62,000 bases of DNA from Cristatella mucedo. Lineage: Eukaryota > Bryozoa > Phylactolaemata > Cristatellidae. The notes beneath the pieces were generated by a model, which was not told the origin of the DNA, searched no databases, and saw only the letters and a program-made list of their open reading frames with translations. Shown here one piece after another: positions 34,242-45,054 of this stretch. The translations under genes and the position numbers were made by a program. The stretch lies in assembly GCA_009760855.2 (NCBI GenBank), contig WPIO01000003.1, positions 975,001 to 1,037,000 of the forward strand. The letters are read 5' to 3'. How positions within the stretch are numbered: the first letter of the stretch is position 1; each line of letters starts with the position of its first letter.

Positions 34242-34513
34242 TGGAAGGCGTGTGCTACAACTTATCTGCTGGCGCTTACGTACTCACGGTTTGGATTGGA
34301 ACGTGCCCAAGCTATGCATCTGCTCGGCCTGGTACATTCACTGGATGCTGCTCAAGCGTGTCACGACTCTTGGTTGATGAGGTCATGATAGGCTCAAAAG
34401 TACAAGCAGGTAGGTACTCACGCAAAGGCAAACTTTACCAGCCTTTGCTTTCTGTCATAACTAACGCTGTTTTACATTCAACCAGATTACATTTTAAATT
34501 CAGCTTGAAATAA
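34242..34513 (+). CDS. CTHRC1-like C-terminal domain, last exon
   Basis: The acceptor gtctattctag ends at 34241. The frame reads VEGVCYNLSAGAYVLTVW, then IGTCPSYASARPGTFTGCC and SSVSRLLVDEV. This matches the CTHRC1 end: V-E-G-x-C, [WI]-[IV]-G-[TN]-C, TGW, then S-V-S-R-[IL]-[IL]-[IV]-[ED]-E. The TGW tryptophan is a cysteine here. Family proteins end soon after this point. The frame stays open to 34513, but a donor-like caggtaggt at 34409-34417 could end the exon earlier. Joined to 34049-34161 in phase 1 it gives DRTRTLEGVC. Likely a secreted matrix-type domain; signal peptide and collagen-repeat exons are not visible in the window. Confidence 0.7.
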
Positions 34514-34514
34514 G

Positions 34515-35480
34515 AAATGCCTGACCCAAGTTAATGTAGAAAGCCCTTTACCTAAATGAGAGTCAGCATATTACGATGATAAACCTTGTTTAAATGTCTC
34601 AAACAAATTGTGACACGAAAGTCATGCGGTTACATTGTAATTTGCATGTCTTGCCATATCTAGTAAATCTTCAAAATACTGGTAACTGCACATCCAATTA
34701 CTGCCAGTCACTTTGGACTTACTGCGTAATAAACTATGGTGGTGCGTGGAAACTCGCTATGCTGAATCCGTTTATTTTCTAGAATAGTTTTTGCAGCAAT
34801 ACCGCTGCTTGAAGTAAGCACTGACTGCATCAATGAAAAGTTAGACCACGTGTTCCGTTTAGTTGCGCTTTACATTCTTTTTGGTGAAAATTGAGGCACA
34901 GATTATTATACGAGGGTAGTAAAAGAGACTTAGAAACCAGCAATGCACATTTCTAAGACTTTCGCAATACTCGTCTATGCATGCGATAAATCGCGGCGGA
35001 CTCTAGTTGCTTATTAGAGATTAGACTGAATCTCCGTTAACCTTGCCGTTAAGCAGGCCCTAAGAAAAAGCAATTGTGAAACAACTGTTCTACGATGTTT
35101 CAAAATCTCAAACAGATGAAAAATGAAATTAGTGATAAAATTAGGGTAACCATTATACAATAAAGATGTTTTTAAATTATAATGAATGCTCAACAAATTT
35201 ATTTTATTTCAGTTTAGTATTGCATGAGGTAGCTAGTGTGAGTATTAGTCAATTTTATCTACTGATGGCTTTAATATGAACGCTATCTTAGCTTTTCTAG
35301 TTGAGTAGTATTACAGATATCCCAAAGTGCCATTCAGTTTTTAACTTGGTGGCTTATTTTAATGGAATACATCTGCAAACTCACTTAACCACTTATGATA
35401 AAATTGCATAGGTTAGCTAAAATGTTCAGGCAAAATATTCACGGGTGACCCGACAAATGAGAGAAAGCCAAAGGCGCGCC
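34515..35480. other. Unassigned AT-rich DNA
   Basis: A 62-codon frame at 34594-34782 (NTGNCTSNYCQSLWTYCVIN) faintly recalls the CC-x-x-W-x-x-T core of the CTHRC1-like exons, but the match is too weak to call. Confidence 0.35.
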
Positions 35481-35487
35481 GACAAAA

Positions 35488-35550
35488 TTGCACAAGCGCC
35501 TAGAAAGAGATAGAGTTCTCTGAGGGCACTTTATCAAGTGCATTATCAAG
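35488..35550 (+). mobile_element. LINE-A 3' tail
   Basis: The block caagcgcctagaaagagata, then gagttctctgagggcacttt and atcaagtgcattatc, is the LINE-A terminus. It is 5'-truncated to under 70 bases and has no (ATT)n run. Confidence 0.8.
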
Positions 35551-35554
35551 CACT

Positions 35555-37175
35555 GATAAAATAACTACGTCTTATTGCGCCGGAATAACCTTAAGTAACA
35601 CCTAACGCTCCGAAATTATAAAATGCGAAAGTAAAATGTAAAATTGTGCATCCAGTCTCTGTAAAACAACATTAAATTTTAAATGTTAATATTACGAGAA
35701 AAATCTAGAAACTATTTCTTTAGATCGCGCCCATTATATGTGGGGAAGAATCACAGCAGGGAGGCACGATAGAGTAGCGTATAGAGACTTACTGGCTTCC
35801 TTACTGCAAATTCTCATCCCGTGCAACTTATGGTTTTCTCTGTCAAGTCTTGTTCAAACGAAGATAGTAAATGATATTTAAAAATAAGCTTGATTTAATA
35901 AACTGTAATAGTTACTGTTATAATTATTGTGAATAAATACGAATTTATTTTTTACTTTAGCAAACTCAGCAGTGCTCATTCTTCAGCACACATTTTCCGA
36001 TAATCAAGTAGTGATTCTGTTGGCGAGCTATTATCCGTCATGATTTGGTCAGCGTGCATTTGAATTTCGCGATTCTTCGGTTAAGTAATTTCGGGTGCAC
36101 AAAAGTAGATTTTCAAATTAAGACCATTAATGGTAGCTTACGTTTTGGCAAAAGCTCAGCCACAAGGAGAAACCAGCCAGAGGCCCGTCACTAGGTCTGA
36201 CTGTCCCTCTCAGGCTCATTTCAAAACCTCCACAGAGAGACAATTTTTGATGCACTTAATGTATGCAAGGTGTTTTTTAAGGTTAAAGCTCTAGTAAAAA
36301 AAAATTCAAATGAGGTCTTGCAATTTTGAAAAAAAGCCTCGAGGGAAGGGTGGGCAATTACGAGCTAGCTTTAGCTTTCGGAGATGAATTTCAGCGACAG
36401 GAAACTTGCAGTAGCAGTGGTAAAATGAGCAAGGTGAGAAATATAATGAACTAAAAACGTGCATAATTATGAGTACTTCACTAACGCATTATTTTATTCT
36501 AGCTCAAGTATCGGATCGTCACAGTGATATTTTCTTTTACACCGAGGGAAAATATGTTCCAGAATTCTACTCAGGCAGAACAATTTATCTTAAAATTTCA
36601 TTTATCATGCAATTCACTATTCTGAGGTTGCACGAGTATGATATCTTTTGCACGGGGAGAATTCTGAATTAATCGATACATCTTACTGAGGTTTCTAGCC
36701 ATCAATAATTTCAGAAAGATTGTTGGTTAGTAAATCTGACCAAAGTAGCCAACCCCACAGATGAATGACGGAGTTCTATCGATCTTTCATTATGCTCAGT
36801 GATAAGCAAAGCCCTGAATGCTAATTTAAAATTAATTTTTTCATAACTACTTTGCTCCTATAGAACTTTATGTTTAGCGTTAGGTTGTTTATTCCCTGCT
36901 GCTTCTCACAATCATAGAATAAATAAAGCTTGACATATGTGCAAACAGAGCTGAGCATAAAAGAACCACAATATCTTTGCCCAGTATTTCGCCGGGCTGG
37001 TCTGGTACAGAAGTTTGAGGGCTCACATTTAATGACCGAGGTCAAGGTGAATTCATTTGATGATAGAAATCTTGGGGTCGATACGGCAGCAATACAAATG
37101 CCTATAAAAAAAGAAAGTACGTTGCTCCAAACTGTTGAATTTATTGTCAACCTAAGTAATGCATCTTTGGTTTTA
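35555..37175. other. Unassigned DNA
   Basis: A 199-codon minus-strand frame (37420-36821) is the longest in the window. It has no recognised motif and overlaps a plausible plus-strand exon, so I treat it as chance. Confidence 0.35.
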
Positions 37176-37178
37176 CAG

Positions 37179-37279
37179 TGGCGACAACTGACGGAAAAAT
37201 CGTTAAGCTGCCATTTTTCAACTTGTTTCACTATTTTTGGCGGGGAATCAATGACGACCGAGATTTTGGAACTATCAAG
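37179..37279 (+). CDS. Candidate exon of unknown function
   Basis: Bases 37179-37279 sit between an acceptor (tttggttttacag) and a donor (atcaag|gtaatt). In the frame entered in phase 1 they read ATTDGKIVKLPFFNLFHY, then FWRGINDDRDFGTIK, with no stop and a protein-like composition. I do not recognise the family. A single short exon with splice sites can arise by chance, so this is only a candidate. Confidence 0.25.
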
Positions 37280-37284
37280 GTAAT

Positions 37285-37905
37285 TGATAAGCAAACACAC
37301 GTTTTGTAAAATACACTTTTTGAAGTATAGAAGTAAATATACCGAGCATGTGCATCTATTATAAACTCTATCTAATACCAGCCGCGGAAACATTTGTGTG
37401 TTTATCACCATCAAAAGCAAATATAAATATGAATTTGGGTTAAACCTAAGTACTACTGAGTAATCACGTGTGATTTTTTCCCGATAGCTATAACTGTGTG
37501 ATAAGTTTTTTCCATAACTATAACTCTTGGTAAACCTATCAATACGAATGATGAAATATTTTAGAGATTGAAAGAGGATTTTCTGTAGATAATTTAAATA
37601 AGCAAGCAGAGTAGTGTCGTAGCTAAAGTGTCTTAACTAATCACTATTTATTATATTCAATGGAAGTCTAGGATAATATATTTTGTGTAATTGTATTCGT
37701 TATATCAGTTTCAGCTATTAGAAAACAAACATTGTACACATATGTAGCAAATGCTTGCTACCCAATCGCCTACAAGCTGTACGGCAAATATCTCTTTAAA
37801 GTCAGACATGCTGGAACTTATTCGTCTAGTTGTGGTAAATAAAAGACCCATCTCTCCCACGACTTGGCCTAAGCGAACGCATTCTTGTCCGTATGACCTT
37901 TGGTA
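37285..37905. other. Unassigned AT-rich DNA
   Basis: No supported feature. Confidence 0.4.
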
Positions 37906-37909
37906 TGAT

Positions 37910-38075
37910 CTATATCTACTTCTATCTCAATATCTCTATCTCTGTCTCTATCCCTACTCTATCTCTGTCTCCGTGTCCGTCTCCGTGTCTCCGTGTCCGT
38001 GTCTTCGTTTCCGTGTCTTCGTTTCCGTGTCCGTGTTCGTGTCCGTGTCCGTATCCCTGTCTCTGTCTATCTTTA
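37910..38075. repeat. Pyrimidine-rich minisatellite (tccgtgtc / tctatctc units)
   Basis: Overlapping 6- and 12-base units grade from tatctctatctctgtctc to ccgtgtccgtgtcttcgttt and back. The strand is almost free of A and keeps several frames open without coding meaning. Confidence 0.9.
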
Positions 38076-38079
38076 TACG

Positions 38080-39220
38080 CTTGCTATTTTTCTAGTTAAC
38101 ATTGTTCTCATTCTCTTAACAGAAACCAGGACTTTTCTTTTTAAGGACTACACTATCAACAGAACTTCTTTGCTATTTTATCAGATTCTAGCATTTGACA
38201 AAAAGCTTGATCTTACTTGGCCTTACTAATTAATAAGCACTTTGGTATAACGGCTGATTAAGAATCTTCACTGTTACTTTAGCCTGACACAGTGCTTATC
38301 CATAAAAGTTCAAAATGTATATTAATAATCGAATTACATGTACATTAACCCATGTATTTATATTTATATACAATTTATTACATACATATATATGTTTGTG
38401 TGTGTGTGTGTGTGTGTGTGCTCGCGCTTAGGTGCATATGCAGGTAAGATGCAACAGTGCAGATGCGATGAGAAAAAACTCTTTCCTTTGAGTTTACACA
38501 TTAAATGCCCGTCAAAGTATATTTACATCACTACATTGTTTTGTTGTATATTCCAGTTTAATGTACACAAATTTTATACTTCCAAATTTTTCCGTCCAAA
38601 TATAACCAAAAAGCGCATTATCATAACCACAATACAAAATCTATCAAGTGAGCTATTCCATTGGGGTCGGTATTTTAACTGTTTAACTGTCCACAGCCAT
38701 TCACTACTACATATCTCGTTCTCAAATTCAAGTAAGAGGCTGTCTGGTTCACCATTGTGACTAGAAGTAGAGTGTACTAAGAGTGGATGATTGCTTTTTG
38801 ACGGTGGAAAGCTTTCATGAAATCAAAGGAGATAGCGAACAAACTGGTCGATTCGCAATTTTTGCTGTGTACGTGTGGATTGCAAAAGTGCAAGGGACAC
38901 AATTGGCACTTCCTATGATCACACTCTTGCGGTTTTATTACAGAGAGTATTCAGGGAAGTATCTGGAGCTCATTACAAACTAATGCCTCACAATCTTCTT
39001 TTTTAAATATGCAGCTGCATACTATAAATAGTTGTGTAATGAAATTCCGCTTAGCAATTCTCCAATTTATACATAGAAAAAAGTTACTGTATTGAACGCA
39101 TTATTCTTAACTTGATTCCCTTCAGTTTTATTAAACGCTCCTGAAAACAATGACACTCATCCTAACCTTAATAGGAAACTCATAGCTATCAGCAATAATA
39201 CGGAAGGTTAAACCCTCCAT
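38080..39220. other. Unassigned DNA with a (TG)n microsatellite
   Basis: A (TG)n run lies at 38397-38420. The 140-codon frame at 38338-38760 is built on it and shows no domain. Nothing else is supported. Confidence 0.5.
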
Positions 39221-39222
39221 GT

Positions 39223-39406
39223 CAGTGGTTCTCAACTTTCCTAGTGCCTCGACCCTGTAACGCAGTTCCTCATGTTGTGGGGACCCGCAAACATAAACTT
39301 ATTCTGTGCGAAGTGTGGAAATGCGTGTTTTCCGATGGTCTTAGGCGACCGTGAAAGGTTCGTTCGACCCCCATAGGGGTCGCGACCCACACGTTGAGAA
39401 CCGCTG
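39223..39406 (+). mobile_element. SPIN-like non-autonomous hAT transposon, 184 bp, both ends present
   Basis: It begins cagtggttctcaac and ends gttgagaaccgctg, a 14-bp terminal inverted repeat with one mismatch. Internal blocks (cagttcctcatgttgtgggg; ttttccgatggtcttaggcg; aggggtcgcgacccaca) are the ones I remember for the SPIN family of hAT elements, reported as horizontally transferred among vertebrates and some invertebrates. It has no coding capacity and would need a transposase in trans. Flanks are ctccatgt and ctctagcc. The right one fits the usual hAT target nTCTAGAn; the left has diverged, so the 8-bp duplication is not clean. The structure is seen; the family name is from memory. Confidence 0.8.
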
Positions 39407-39409
39407 CTC

Positions 39410-40740
39410 TAGCCTCTATCCCTATAAAAGCATGGGAAAATCTGCAAGAAATGCCTGTGCAATGAATAACCCAGCGTTTTTCCCTTCCACGTGATATTTA
39501 ATCTTTCAGTCACTCTGTGAATGTTGCAAACTGTATACACTAGGATAAAATAGAAAGATATTTGCTGTGGTTGATATTAATAACAATTGAGCTTTATTAT
39601 TTTATGTATTTAATAATATATTTTTTAACAACAGCAATTGAGCTTTATTTTTTATTTATTATTACATTTATTTATATTTAATATTATTATTATTATATTT
39701 TTATTTATTGTTATTTATTTTATTAAAAAAAATTGGATTCATTTTAATATATATTAATAATACATTTATTATATATATGTATTTATTAATAACAATTTAG
39801 CTTTATTTTTTTCACGCACGGCAGTGTGAAGTAAATTGAGCTTGCAATTTAACTTTATGTGATTTCTATGCACATATTTTGCCACTTTCTTCCTGGAATA
39901 ATGACTATTGAAAAGTAGGATATTACCGAAGGTGGTGATTTTTAAAAACTTAATTTTAAACTTTAAGCGATTGGGAATATCTATTATCTAATTATGAATA
40001 ATTATAATTGAATTATTTAATAAATTGAGATTAATTTCATACTAATGTATAATAATAAGAAATACAGATTTAGATTGCTTTAACTATTTATTTTAATAAT
40101 TAATGTTAAAAGGTTTTCAAATTAATTTTCAACTTAGTTTGCAGTTTTTTCCTATATTTTTTTTAAGTACTAATGGTTGCCTAATTAATTCATCAATTAA
40201 AAGGTGATAGCATTTTTATTTAATAATAAGTGTTGTATTTTTATTCAATTTTAAAAGTTGTCGTATTTAATTATTACTAAATATTACACGTATGATTTTG
40301 TCTGTCAAATTGTTTTTTCATTCTATTCCAAATTGTCTCATTATACTTTTGATCCTATAGGATTTAATAAAATACCACGAGGATTTAATTTTTAGGTGAA
40401 TTGGGGTTTAAGAAATATTTAGTCGAATAAGAGACTATGTTATCTAACTGACTTCTCGTGGAATGACGTAGATGCAGTGATTCGGAAAGAACTAGCTGAT
40501 TTTCCTGATAGTAGGGATTTGGAGTGTCTGGGGGGGGGGGAGTCAGGAGGAATATGGCTAAGAAGTACAGAAGGAAGTACAGAAATTAGGGATTTTGAGT
40601 GTGTCGTCGGGTAATTTCAAAGCAGGAGTCAATTCTTTCGTGGACGAAGACTACTCGCGATACAATAGCCACTTCCAGTAATCAGTAACCAGTGGTTGGA
40701 CTTTTGTCATTAGTGACTAGTACGGCATGCCGATAGTCAT
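39410..40740. other. Very AT-rich region
   Basis: Runs of ATT/TTA and TTTATT dominate 39540-40430. Two near copies of caattgagctttatt(a)ttttat lie at 39587-39605 and 39634-39651. A G run is at about 40531-40540. No coding signal. Confidence 0.6.
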
Positions 40741-40744
40741 TTTA

Positions 40745-41645
40745 TAAATAATAAAATTAATAATAATAATAATAATGCACCTTGATAAAGCACCCTCGGA
40801 GAACTCAATCTCTTTCTAGGTGCTTTACATTTGCTGCAAAGGGAAATGCGATTGAATGGTGAGTTATACCATGCTTGATAAACAACACGAATAATGTGGT
40901 TAGGGCTGATATGCACAGGGTCAGCATGCAAGTGTGGTTAGTGGTAGCATGCACAGTGTCAGCACACATACACACGTAAAGGACGAATCACAGGGACCCA
41001 CTAAATGCTGTCCTAAAAAAAAGTGTGTTTCTCAGTTCTTTTCAAATGTGGTCAAGTCAGGGGATTTTCTGACGCAAGTCTGGAGGGAGTTCCAGGCTTT
41101 AGGAGCATACGAACTAAATGCACCGTCTCCAAAGGATTCGAGGTTTGAACCAGGTATTAGTAAACTGTTGGATTCCGAAAAGCGGGTGATACGATGCTTG
41201 GCCTGGTGGGGAGTACATCTGAGAGATAGGTTGGAGCAAAAGAATGAAGTGACCTAAAAGCGAGCGACAAAATCTTGAAGTCGATCGTTGCTTGACTGAT
41301 AGCCAGTGCATGTCAGCGAGAAGTGGTGTGATGTGGCAACTTTGATGCTCATGACAGACAAGCCTAGCTTCGAGTTTTGCACCAGCTGTAATTGCGTGAT
41401 TGCACATGCTGGTAGGCTAGCAAGCAGTAAGTTACAGAAGTCAAGATGGGATGTCACAAATGCATGGACAAGCTATATGTGGTATCCTTATATAAACAAG
41501 CCCGAATTTTAGCAATTTTATGTATCTGAAAGTAGGCAGAATTGATTGTGGAGCTGATGTTGTTGTCTAGCGAGAGGTCACTTTGGAACATGACACCTAG
41601 ATTTTGAGCTGATTCAACTGGAGATATGCTGGCAGAGCCAACCAT
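40745..41645 (-). mobile_element. LINE-A 3' third: ORF2 C-terminus, 3' UTR, tail
   Basis: The minus strand from 41645 reads SAQNLGVMFQSDLSLDNNIS, then TSHLDFCNLLLASLPACAIT, QLQLVQNSKL and HITPLLADMHWLSVKQR. These are the C-terminal blocks of CR1-like ORF2, in two frames. The 3' UTR signature (ccactaaccacacttgcatg) and a tail ending in (ATT)n at about 40758-40775 follow. The terminal inverted stem is TAAAGCACC/GGTGCTTTA, perfect, but two of its bases differ from those at 2.6 kb. Confidence 0.88.
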
Positions 41646-41945
41646 TTAAAAAAATCCATAAGAAATAGACACCTAAATTGTAGCGATGCAAATTAGCAAA
41701 TTAAATTATTTATTATATTGTATAGGGTTTTATGAGCACAAGAGTATGTCTTAGGTAAAACGTTGAGCTTGAATGTGCTTACTTGTACTCAAACATTGTC
41801 CTTAAATTCCCGGGATGTTGTTTTCCTCGTTAGGTTTTACAAGAGCCCTAATATATTGAAAAAGCAAACTACTAGTGACTTTTAAATCAATCTGCTCGAA
41901 TATATGTGTCCGCTTTACTTGCCATTACTATTTTATATTTTCAAG

Positions 41946-42138
41946 ACTGTGTATTACAACAAATGGTCGGATACAAGTGGAATACACATTCATTTGGTTG
42001 GAAATGCTAGAGTTTTTGGTTCAGATGCTTGCTGTCACTGGTACTTCACTATTGATGGGCAAGACTGCACCAACCCAGGTTCCATCGGTGGAGTCTCCTA
42101 CACATATCCGGCTGAGGACTATCACAGCCCTGGAGTCA
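41946..42138 (+). CDS. CTHRC1-like C-terminal domain, penultimate exon
   Basis: The acceptor is ttttatattttcaag, ending at 41945, and the donor is tca|gtaagt. The 193-base exon reads TVYYNKWSDTSGIHIHLV, then GNARVFGSDACCHWYFTIDG and QDCTNPGSIGGVSYTYP. It carries the CC-x-W-Y-F-T-[IF]-[ND]-G-x-[ED]-C core typical of the CTHRC1 C-terminal domain. It leaves in phase 1 and joins 42220 as SPGVIDGVC, matching the family's V-E-G-x-C junction. CTHRC1 is a secreted matrix glycoprotein that influences collagen deposition and Wnt signalling; the role here is inferred. Upstream exons (signal peptide, short collagen repeat) are not visible; LINE-A lies directly upstream. Confidence 0.72.
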
Positions 42139-42219
42139 GTAAGTGTGGCAGGTAGAGGGGTACATAATTTATTGATCCCCTGTGTTCATTTATGCCGAAA
42201 TGTCGGTTTTTTGTTACAG

Positions 42220-42398
42220 TTGACGGAGTTTGCTATGGATATCTAGCTGGAGTGCATACAATTGAATACAAAGTTGGTCCGTGCAATGGCAAGATTGTAG
42301 GCGATTGTTACACTGGATGGCTTTCTACAACCAATTTGATGGTAGACGAGGTTCCACCTGATGGTGAAGTGCTGTGTTCAGACCCATTTCACTGCTGA
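42220..42398 (+). CDS. CTHRC1-like C-terminal domain, last exon, intact to stop
   Basis: The acceptor cggttttttgttacag ends at 42219. The frame (I)DGVCYGYLAGVHTIEYKV, then GPCNGKIVGDCYTGWLSTTN and LMVDEV, ends PFHC followed by TGA at 42396-42398. It keeps V/I-D-G-x-C, the cysteine before the loop, TGW, and the hydrophobic strand ending in D-E that close CTHRC1 proteins. The intron (42139-42219) is 81 bases, the same size as the intron in the 34 kb copy (34162-34241, 80 bases). This is the best-preserved of the three copies in the window and could be part of a working gene. Confidence 0.75.
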
Positions 42399-42399
42399 A

Positions 42400-43178
42400 A
42401 GATTCAGTAATGTGCAAATGCTGCGAGAAACTAATCTATCAGCATACGATTTAGTAATACAACTAAATCAAGAACAACCCTGAGGATCATGTATGTCTCT
42501 GTTTATATAATAATTACATCTTCTTTTTCTTCGTTGTTAACTGGAGAGTTTCATTTGGTCCTTATTCCCCTGGCTTTGTTAGCATCTGTTATCTTTTCGC
42601 CTGATTAACAGCGAGGTTATTCTGAAGGACTTTTGCGGATGCCACCTTAAGAAAATAGTCCAAAAACCTTCATAATCGAGCAATTATTTTACCGCTACTA
42701 AACCTATTTGTGTGCATTGGCTGATAGAAAACTGAAAGATTACCAAACATCTTGCAATGCTATCTCATCTGACTGGTTGTCTCTGCTTCGAATTGACTAC
42801 CAGATAGTCGCTTTGAGACAAGCCATTTCATCAATCATTGAGACCATCCAGCATAGTAACCAACGTGCGTTCATACATAACCAGATTTTTCAGGTACTTG
42901 TGTAGTGATTTCCTTTAAATTTAAAATAAGTTTCTTGTCTCTTGATCAATTCGCAACTATTGAGTGGAGCACCGTCCAATTGTTGCTGTTCAGTTCAGCT
43001 TTTCCGCAGTTTGTTCACAATACATTGATTTCATTCTTAGATTGTAAAGTTATATTTCAAAAATATAATTTAAATGTCTAAATGTATGGCTTTTTTAAAG
43101 TTATGGCGGATAAAAGCATATTCGACCAGGAATTCCTGAGCGTAAGTCTCCGGTAAACGTCGTTGCAACTATTAAACC
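42400..43178. other. Unassigned DNA downstream of the CTHRC1-like exons
   Basis: Probably 3' UTR and intergenic DNA. No sharp poly(A) site was assigned. Confidence 0.35.
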
Positions 43179-43180
43179 AC

Positions 43181-43363
43181 AGCATTCAGGTGTAAGCTGG
43201 AGCACCGTGAGCCATTCAGGTGTAAGCTGGAGCACCGTGAGCCATTCAGGTGTAAGCTGGAGCACCGTGAGCCATTCAGGTGTAAGCTGGAGCACCGTGA
43301 GCCATTCAGGTGTAAGCAGGAGCACCGTGAGCCATTCAGGTGTAAGCTGGAGCACCGTGAGCA
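43181..43363. repeat. 30-bp minisatellite, about six units
   Basis: The unit ccattcaggtgtaagctgga, then gcaccgtgag, is repeated almost perfectly; one unit has aagcagg in place of aagctgg. Being a multiple of three and stop-free, it keeps frames open on both strands, for example SHSGVSWSTV on plus. There is no evidence that it is translated. Confidence 0.95.
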
Positions 43364-43364
43364 T

Positions 43365-45050
43365 TTCCCAAGCTCCTCCAAACTTTAATCAAGCAGCTAG
43401 AAAGAACACTGATCACCCAATATGCGAACAAGGTATTAGTATGCTTAAAGGCTAATGTAAATTAAAATTCAAACAAGAGAGATCGGGTAAATACTCAGCA
43501 GTTGATCAAGACGAAAACGGCTTCAGCTCATTTTGTCCCGACCTCGTCACAATGGTTTTTACTCTTTCACAATCGCAGAAGGCAGGACGCTGGAGAACAT
43601 CTAGCAGTTTTGTCAGATTTTTGGATGGGGTTGACGAGTGAAATGCTGCTGAATTAAAAGTGGATATCACCGAAAGCTTTCCTGTGAGGTTAATCGCAGC
43701 TAAACTAATATTATGAATAGCTTAATTCTGACTCGGAAGCATGTTCTATACGATTTCCTGCCACTGTGAAAAAGGGGCAAGTAATTGTTCACCATCTGCA
43801 AAAAAGACATCACTTGACATCCAATTGAAGGCGGTCTTGTTCGGATGTTGCTCGATGAATATTTGCTTATGATCAATTTAGAAAATTCACTGATTATAAT
43901 GTGGATGATTTAACACGTAAACTGAGGTTTTATTACAAGTTCAACTCTAACCAAAAAGAAAGGATTAGGCAAGCTGACAAATCTACGCTGACAACAACTG
44001 TTCTAGCTCCCTGGTCATGTATAAAGATTACGGATGACTAATTTTTGGCGACAATAACGTATAAAGCATCCCATGGTGCCAGTTGTGGTGTTGAAAAATA
44101 TGCTGTGAGAATGCTTAGAAACATCACTAAATTCAGATCAGCTTCCCGTTTCCATTTGCAGAAGCGGCTCTTGGTCCTGATTATAAAAAAGATTAAAAGA
44201 AAACTTTAATTCAAATCAGAGTTTTCCCGTGGCTTTCCTCCTATATGCTTAGCTAAACTGCCGCTCATGTTCAATGCTTTTCCCCCTTCAATCAATAACG
44301 AAGAAAAAAGGCATTTGCACACAAATACCGTCAAAGCAAGACATCGCTGAGCATTATATTAGACAGGCGCGTACTGCTACGCTCGAGATGGCGCCATTTT
44401 ATGTTTTCTTCAAAGTTATCATTCAATCTCAAATTGTCGACATCTTTAACGCCTCTATTTATTTGCCACCTTATATCTTTTATTAGTTAGAGTTCAAAAA
44501 TAAATGTCAACCTGCGCACTCAGTCCTCAAAGGCGGTCGAGCCAATGACTTTGCATTGAATCTTACCATGTTGGCAATAGAAATCGTCATTACTTTCCCG
44601 GTAGACTAACTAAACATTTTCAATTTTTACAATTTATGCACTACTATTTTGATTAAGACTTCCACAAACCGTCTACTTCTTCTCCTCAGATATATTTCAA
44701 AATTTATTCCGTCAATGAAATGACGTCAAAAGCGTTGAATTTAGTTTACCTGGAATAATTTTCTCTAACAGCCACCGCTGTGCACGTCCTCGATGTTTTC
44801 AAAAGCCAGGCTTTTAATCTGAAATAATGCTTCTTGTTTACGGTTTCTATGCATACTGTTAACAGTATCTTTACTTATGACCGAATGAGCATATCTTATA
44901 TCATAAACACTTCTAATCTCAGTCATCAACATTGTCTGACACCAGTCAAACTGTTAGACCTCTGACTTTAATGCTGTGGTATGAATCAAAGTAATTTGTT
45001 TACGATTGCTATATCCTCTTTACACCTCCAGACCTACCTGGTATCCTGCA
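43365..45050. other. Unassigned DNA
   Basis: Short protein-like stretches occur (for example around 43530-43650 and 44060-44160) but are broken and unrecognised. They could be remnants of a gene or transposon. Confidence 0.35.
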
Positions 45051-45054
45051 GGCC

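Noticed and set aside
34594-34782. A further CTHRC1-like exon
   Set aside because: Only a loose W-x-x-C-x-x-N pattern; no splice acceptor with matching phase and no other family residues.
36821-37420. 199-codon minus-strand gene
   Set aside because: No motif, ordinary AT-rich composition, and it overlaps a more plausible exon on the other strand. A frame of this length can arise by chance in 62 kb.
37751-38229. Overlapping serine/valine- and proline/cysteine-rich proteins
   Set aside because: All three overlapping frames are kept open by the pyrimidine-rich minisatellite.
43181-43363. CRISPR array
   Set aside because: Units are contiguous and nearly identical with no unique spacers, and the DNA is eukaryotic.
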